Shown here: positions 61,415 through 64,000 of the stretch, one piece after another
Layout: the number at the start of each line of letters is the position of its first letter
Position numbering within the stretch: position 1 is the first letter of the stretch
Assembly: GCA_039519185.1 (NCBI GenBank)
Contig: CM076854.1
Location: 152,419,402-152,483,401 of the forward strand
Length of the DNA stretch: 64,000 bases
Source: Astragalus membranaceus
Taxonomy: Eukaryota > Streptophyta > Magnoliopsida > Fabales > Fabaceae
Direction of reading: 5' to 3'
Program-made: the position numbers and the translations under genes
The notes under the pieces: generated by a model
Told to the model about the DNA's origin: nothing
Databases searched by the model: none
Seen by the model: the letters and a program-made list of their open reading frames with translations, nothing else

Positions 61415-61754
61415 TCTACTGAGACTATGAAAAAGATGCAGGAAGACTTTGCGAAGGTGACCCGTAGGCAGGAGCTGATGTTTAGGTATTTTAAGAATAT
61501 GCAGCAAGATGAGGAGCAAGTTGAGGAGCCTGATGGCGGCAGCTTTTAGGATTTGTTGTATCAGTTTGACATTTCAATATTTTGTTATAACATTTGAGAT
61601 TAAGTGTTGTTGATTCGAATTTTATGTTATTGAAGAATTTTATTCTCGAAATTTTTATTTTAAACTGTCTTATGTATTTTAGATTTTATTATTTATTAAT
61701 AAAATAAACAGGTATAAAAGCAGGTTTATCAAAAAAGAATTCAATTAGTTGAGA

Positions 61755-62002
61755 GGGAATTAGCGAGGGAAATTGGACTCGTGACTGTCAGAATTTAACC
61801 ACGTGGCTGTCTTTATTAGCGAGGGAGTTAGCGAGGGATATTTCTGTCGCTAATTAGCGAGGGATTCAGATTCCCTCGCTAATCCCATTAGCGAGGAGCG
61901 ATTTAGCGACAGAACATGTCATTCGCTAATGGGAATTAGCGACGGATTTGGGGCATGTAGCGAGGGAATAATCTGTCGCTAATTAGCATGTTTTTTGTAG
62001 TG
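61755..62002. repeat. CACTA-2 3' terminus and subterminal repeats
   Basis: TAGCGAGGG/TAGCGACGG words in both orientations, closely matching 30357-30660 inverted, ending TTTTTTGTAGTG. Confidence 0.92.
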
Positions 62003-62465
62003 ATTTAATGCAAATCCTAATTGACATATCATATTGCTTACTTGGACACTCTTGATGAATTATTTAATTGATGTTAAACACAATCATACACAAGATTGAC
62101 TCACACAAATAAAATAAAACCGCTGGAGAATTATTAATAATATTTTTAGCTCAATTTAAAAAATTAAAACCGCTGGAGAATTTTTAAATGATGTTAATAA
62201 TTTTTAATAATACTCACTCAAAGTTGACTCACACTTATTTCGAATCTCAAAATTTGGGGGTTGAGAGTTGACCCCAAATTTTCAAATCTCAAAATTTTCA
62301 TATCTCAAAATTTTCAACAATTTATTTGTCGCAATTTGCAAAATTTTGGCGAACTTTTTAAATTTTGATTTCTAACCTTTTGCATACAACAAACATCTAG
62401 ATTAACAATATAAATACGCTCCATTGGTATGTCAACAAATCATCCTACATATTTTAGGCTATTCG
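62003..62465. other. AT-rich spacer, no gene seen
   Basis: Contains a direct repeat AAAACCGCTGGAGAATT (about 62116 and 62166) and several AAATCTCAAAATTT phrases. No termini recognised. Confidence 0.6.
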
Positions 62466-63333
62466 ACAACTTCTTTCTTTACTTCCATACAATCACGTAG
62501 TGCTGGCTGAATGCAGTGAAGTGAATGCTCCTGCATTGCTTGGCAACTTCATGCAAAGGAACTCCAACCGTGTAACTCTTACCTTGTTGTTTTCCTTTTG
62601 TGATATCAAATATATGAATATGACTTATTCTGTTTATATATGCCTTGTAATGTCTAGCATGAACTAAAACTCTTTTAGTTGGGATGTTCTAACCTTATAA
62701 TGATCTTTTAAATAAGTTATTGTGATCATATGTGATGTGTGCATTTTAGTTCTTGTTTTATACTTCTTTCAACACTTATTTTGAGATTGATCACTTAGAA
62801 TAAGTAGAGTTATAAATACAGACATGGTTTATACTTAGAACTCAAGAACTAATATGGGTAAGTGTTTTAATTAAGGAAACTTTGTTAAAACCATGCTAAA
62901 ACCTAGACATAGGATAGCATAGTCCATAGGGTGATACTATGGGTACTTAAAATACAAGAGTGAACTTATTTAGCAACTTAGACATAAGAGCTTGTAATGA
63001 AACTCTGAAGACAGTAACTGAAAAGCACATTTCTAATGCAACAGCATTCAGTGCACCTGCATGATATATAAACACAAAATGATTGAAAGTGAGTTATTTG
63101 GTAAAGAACATCTCAACTATCATTCTCACTTGACTACATTCTCCATTTATTTAGTTTGTTTACCTTCTGTCTCCACACCATCTATATTGTTTGTTACTTG
63201 GTTACTTAATACTAATTTCTCTATCTATTTAAACCTTAAGAATTAATCCAATCCTTGTGGGAACGATACTCTACTTTCACTTTATTACTTGTTGTCGACT
63301 GTGTATACTTGCACATCACCTTTTCGCACACCA
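62466..63333 (+). repeat. LTR of family D, 3' part
   Basis: Homologous to the reverse complement of the family C solo LTR (e.g. TTGGGATGTTCTAAC near 62678, ATAAGTAGAGTTATAAATAC near 62800, GTGTATACTTGCACATCACC near 63301) and ends CGCACACCA directly before the primer site. The LTR head (AACTCTAT hairpin) was not found, so the 5' part is lost or diverged. Confidence 0.8.
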
Positions 63334-63339
63334 AGTTTT

Positions 63340-63358
63340 TGGCGCCGTTGCCGGGGAT
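63340..63358 (+). other. Primer-binding site of family D, tRNA-Asp
   Basis: TGGCGCCGTTGCCGGGGAT on the + strand, the only + strand primer site of this type in the window. Confidence 0.93.
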
Positions 63359-63453
63359 TGCCATTAATTTTTGTTGTTTAGATATATAGTAAATTAGTGT
63401 TTATTACTCTGGTATTTTTTTTTTGAATGCAGGAGCACAGGATGCTCTAGCAT

Positions 63454-64000
63454 ATGCACAGGACCAAATCACCAGAATTCAGATTAGATCCTGAAATAGA
63501 AAGAAAATTTAGGAAGTTTCTTAAACTCCAGAAACAAAGACCCCAAAGCTACACAATTACAATGTCTCAACAAGGTGAAGGAGAAAGATCCAGACTAGGC
63601 TCAAATAGAGGATCAGTTAGAGGTGGTCCTGGCTCACATCATGAACCTGAGGATGACCACAGAAATCAATTCATCAACATGGGTCCCATAGGTATGATTA
63701 ATGATAGAGATAGGATAATGAGGGACTATGCTATGTTTGATCATCAAAATATGCAGACTAGCATAGCAAGACCTCATATTGATGCTGTGCACTTTGAATT
63801 TAAACCCATGATGTTCCAAATGCTTCAAACAATAGGTCAATTTGGTGGATTTCCTCATGAGGATCCCCACTTGCATTTAAAACAATTTTCAGAAGTATGT
63901 AGTAACTTTGTCATTCCTAGTGTTAGTGAAGATGCTTTTAAATTGAAGCTATTTCCTTATTCCTTGAAGGATAAAGCTAAGGCTTGGTTAAACTCTTTAG
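63454..64000 (+). CDS. Ty3/gypsy gag, N-terminal part (runs off the right edge)
   Basis: Open from ATG 63454 to the window end (182 codons, no stop). Starts MHRTKSPEFRLDPEIERKFR, then a Gly/Arg-rich linker, then the Retrotrans_gag block with FGGFPHEDPHLHLKQFSEVC and DAFKLKLFPYSLKDKAKAWL. This block is typical of Athila/Calypso-like plant gypsy gag, which assembles the particle and packages RNA. Preceded by LTR D and a tRNA-Asp primer site, so it is the start of a probably autonomous element; pol is outside the window. Confidence 0.9.
   Translation, partial: MHRTKSPEFRLDPEIERKFRKFLKLQKQRPQSYTITMSQQGEGERSRLGSNRGSVRGGPGSHHEPEDDHRNQFINMGPIGMINDRDRIMRDYAMFDHQNMQTSIARPHIDAVHFEFKPMMFQMLQTIGQFGGFPHEDPHLHLKQFSEVCSNFVIPSVSEDAFKLKLFPYSLKDKAKAWLNSL

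Larger units (their letters stand above)
53305..61549 (+). pseudogene. CACTA-2 TnpA-like gene, split by the family B element
   Basis: Same protein as 30847-32642. Starts MDPGGSSDPPRRPRKGKKNM at 53305, with GYMGTPAG repeats (53568-53640), a frame change near 53665, exon 53880-54010 (FHKKWSKVDDYDRKDLLDFF), exon from about 54116 with an extra T in the T-run near 54160-54170 that shifts frame, then 54671-54983. The family B retrotransposon interrupts the coiled-coil exon; reading resumes after one copy of TCTAC at 61420 and stops at TAG 61547-61549 (C-terminus PDGGSF). Not functional. Confidence 0.88.
47736..62002 (+). mobile_element. CACTA (En/Spm) element 2, internally deleted and nested
   Basis: 5' terminus CACTACAAAAAAAGGATTTA at 47736, 3' terminus TTTTTTGTAGTG ending 62002, subterminal TAGCGACGG/TAGCGAGGG repeats at 47755-48020 and 61755-61985. 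Bases outside are TTC on the left and ATT on the right, so they are not a matched target duplication. It carries a solo LTR (48553-51508) and a complete family B element (54984-61414). The transposase region upstream of mid-DUF4218 is missing. Confidence 0.92.

Noticed and set aside
30357..62002. One 31.6-kb CACTA element reaching from the first to the last CACTA terminus
   Set aside because: There are three termini, two full sets of transposon genes in opposite orientation, and flanking triplets GAA and ATT that do not match as a target duplication.
62300..62600. A separate gene between CACTA-2 and the gypsy element
   Set aside because: No open frame of note; from about 62.47 kb the sequence aligns with the family C LTR, so it is LTR.

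Overview
This is a gene-poor, repeat-rich stretch of a plant nuclear genome, probably a papilionoid legume. The evidence is a plant class XI myosin with many introns, a nuclear tRNA-Asp gene, and deeply nested plant transposons (Ty1/copia, Ty3/gypsy, CACTA, Mutator, MITE, SINE). The legume assignment rests on the general look of the repeats and is not proven.

Layout. 91-11250 (-): a class XI myosin gene with 29 exons in the window, all in consistent phase; its C-terminal end lies off the left edge. 11.26-12.95 kb: spacer with a Mutator-terminus fragment and a 240-bp MITE. 12.95-14.93 kb: duplicated retrotransposon leader/LTR pieces around a foreign LTR segment. 14932-28951: a non-autonomous LTR-retrotransposon array (family A) in the order LTR-internal-LTR-internal-LTR, with a Mutator element in one internal region and a 3.2-kb solo LTR in the middle LTR. 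28952-30356: the 3' half of a copia element (copia-3, - strand). 30357 to about 38.2 kb: CACTA element 1 (- strand), whose transposase is split by a 1.66-kb solo LTR (family C). 39605-39676: tRNA-Asp(GTC). 39987-46625: a decayed pfkB-type sugar-kinase gene carrying a near-complete copia element (copia-2) in an intron. 46912-47735: 5' LTR and start of the coding region of copia-3, + strand. 47736-62002: CACTA element 2 (+), holding a 2.96-kb solo LTR and a complete 6.43-kb family B retrotransposon. 62.47 kb to the end: 3' part of an LTR (family D), primer site and the gag of a gypsy element.

How the parts relate. Families A, B and D have primer sites complementary to the 3' end of tRNA-Asp, and an intact tRNA-Asp gene sits in the same window. 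A and B have no visible gag-pol, but share a small acidic ORF, the LTR end and the polypurine tract; D carries gag and is a candidate mobilising family. The LTRs and internal regions of A, B and C carry short palindromic words at corresponding positions, but each family uses its own word. That is the most unusual signal here.

The two halves of copia-3 are 17 kb apart in opposite orientation. Each abuts a CACTA terminus. Rejoined across a shared TTC target duplication they continue in one reading frame, which points to an inversion between two inverted CACTA copies (or an assembly error at the same place).
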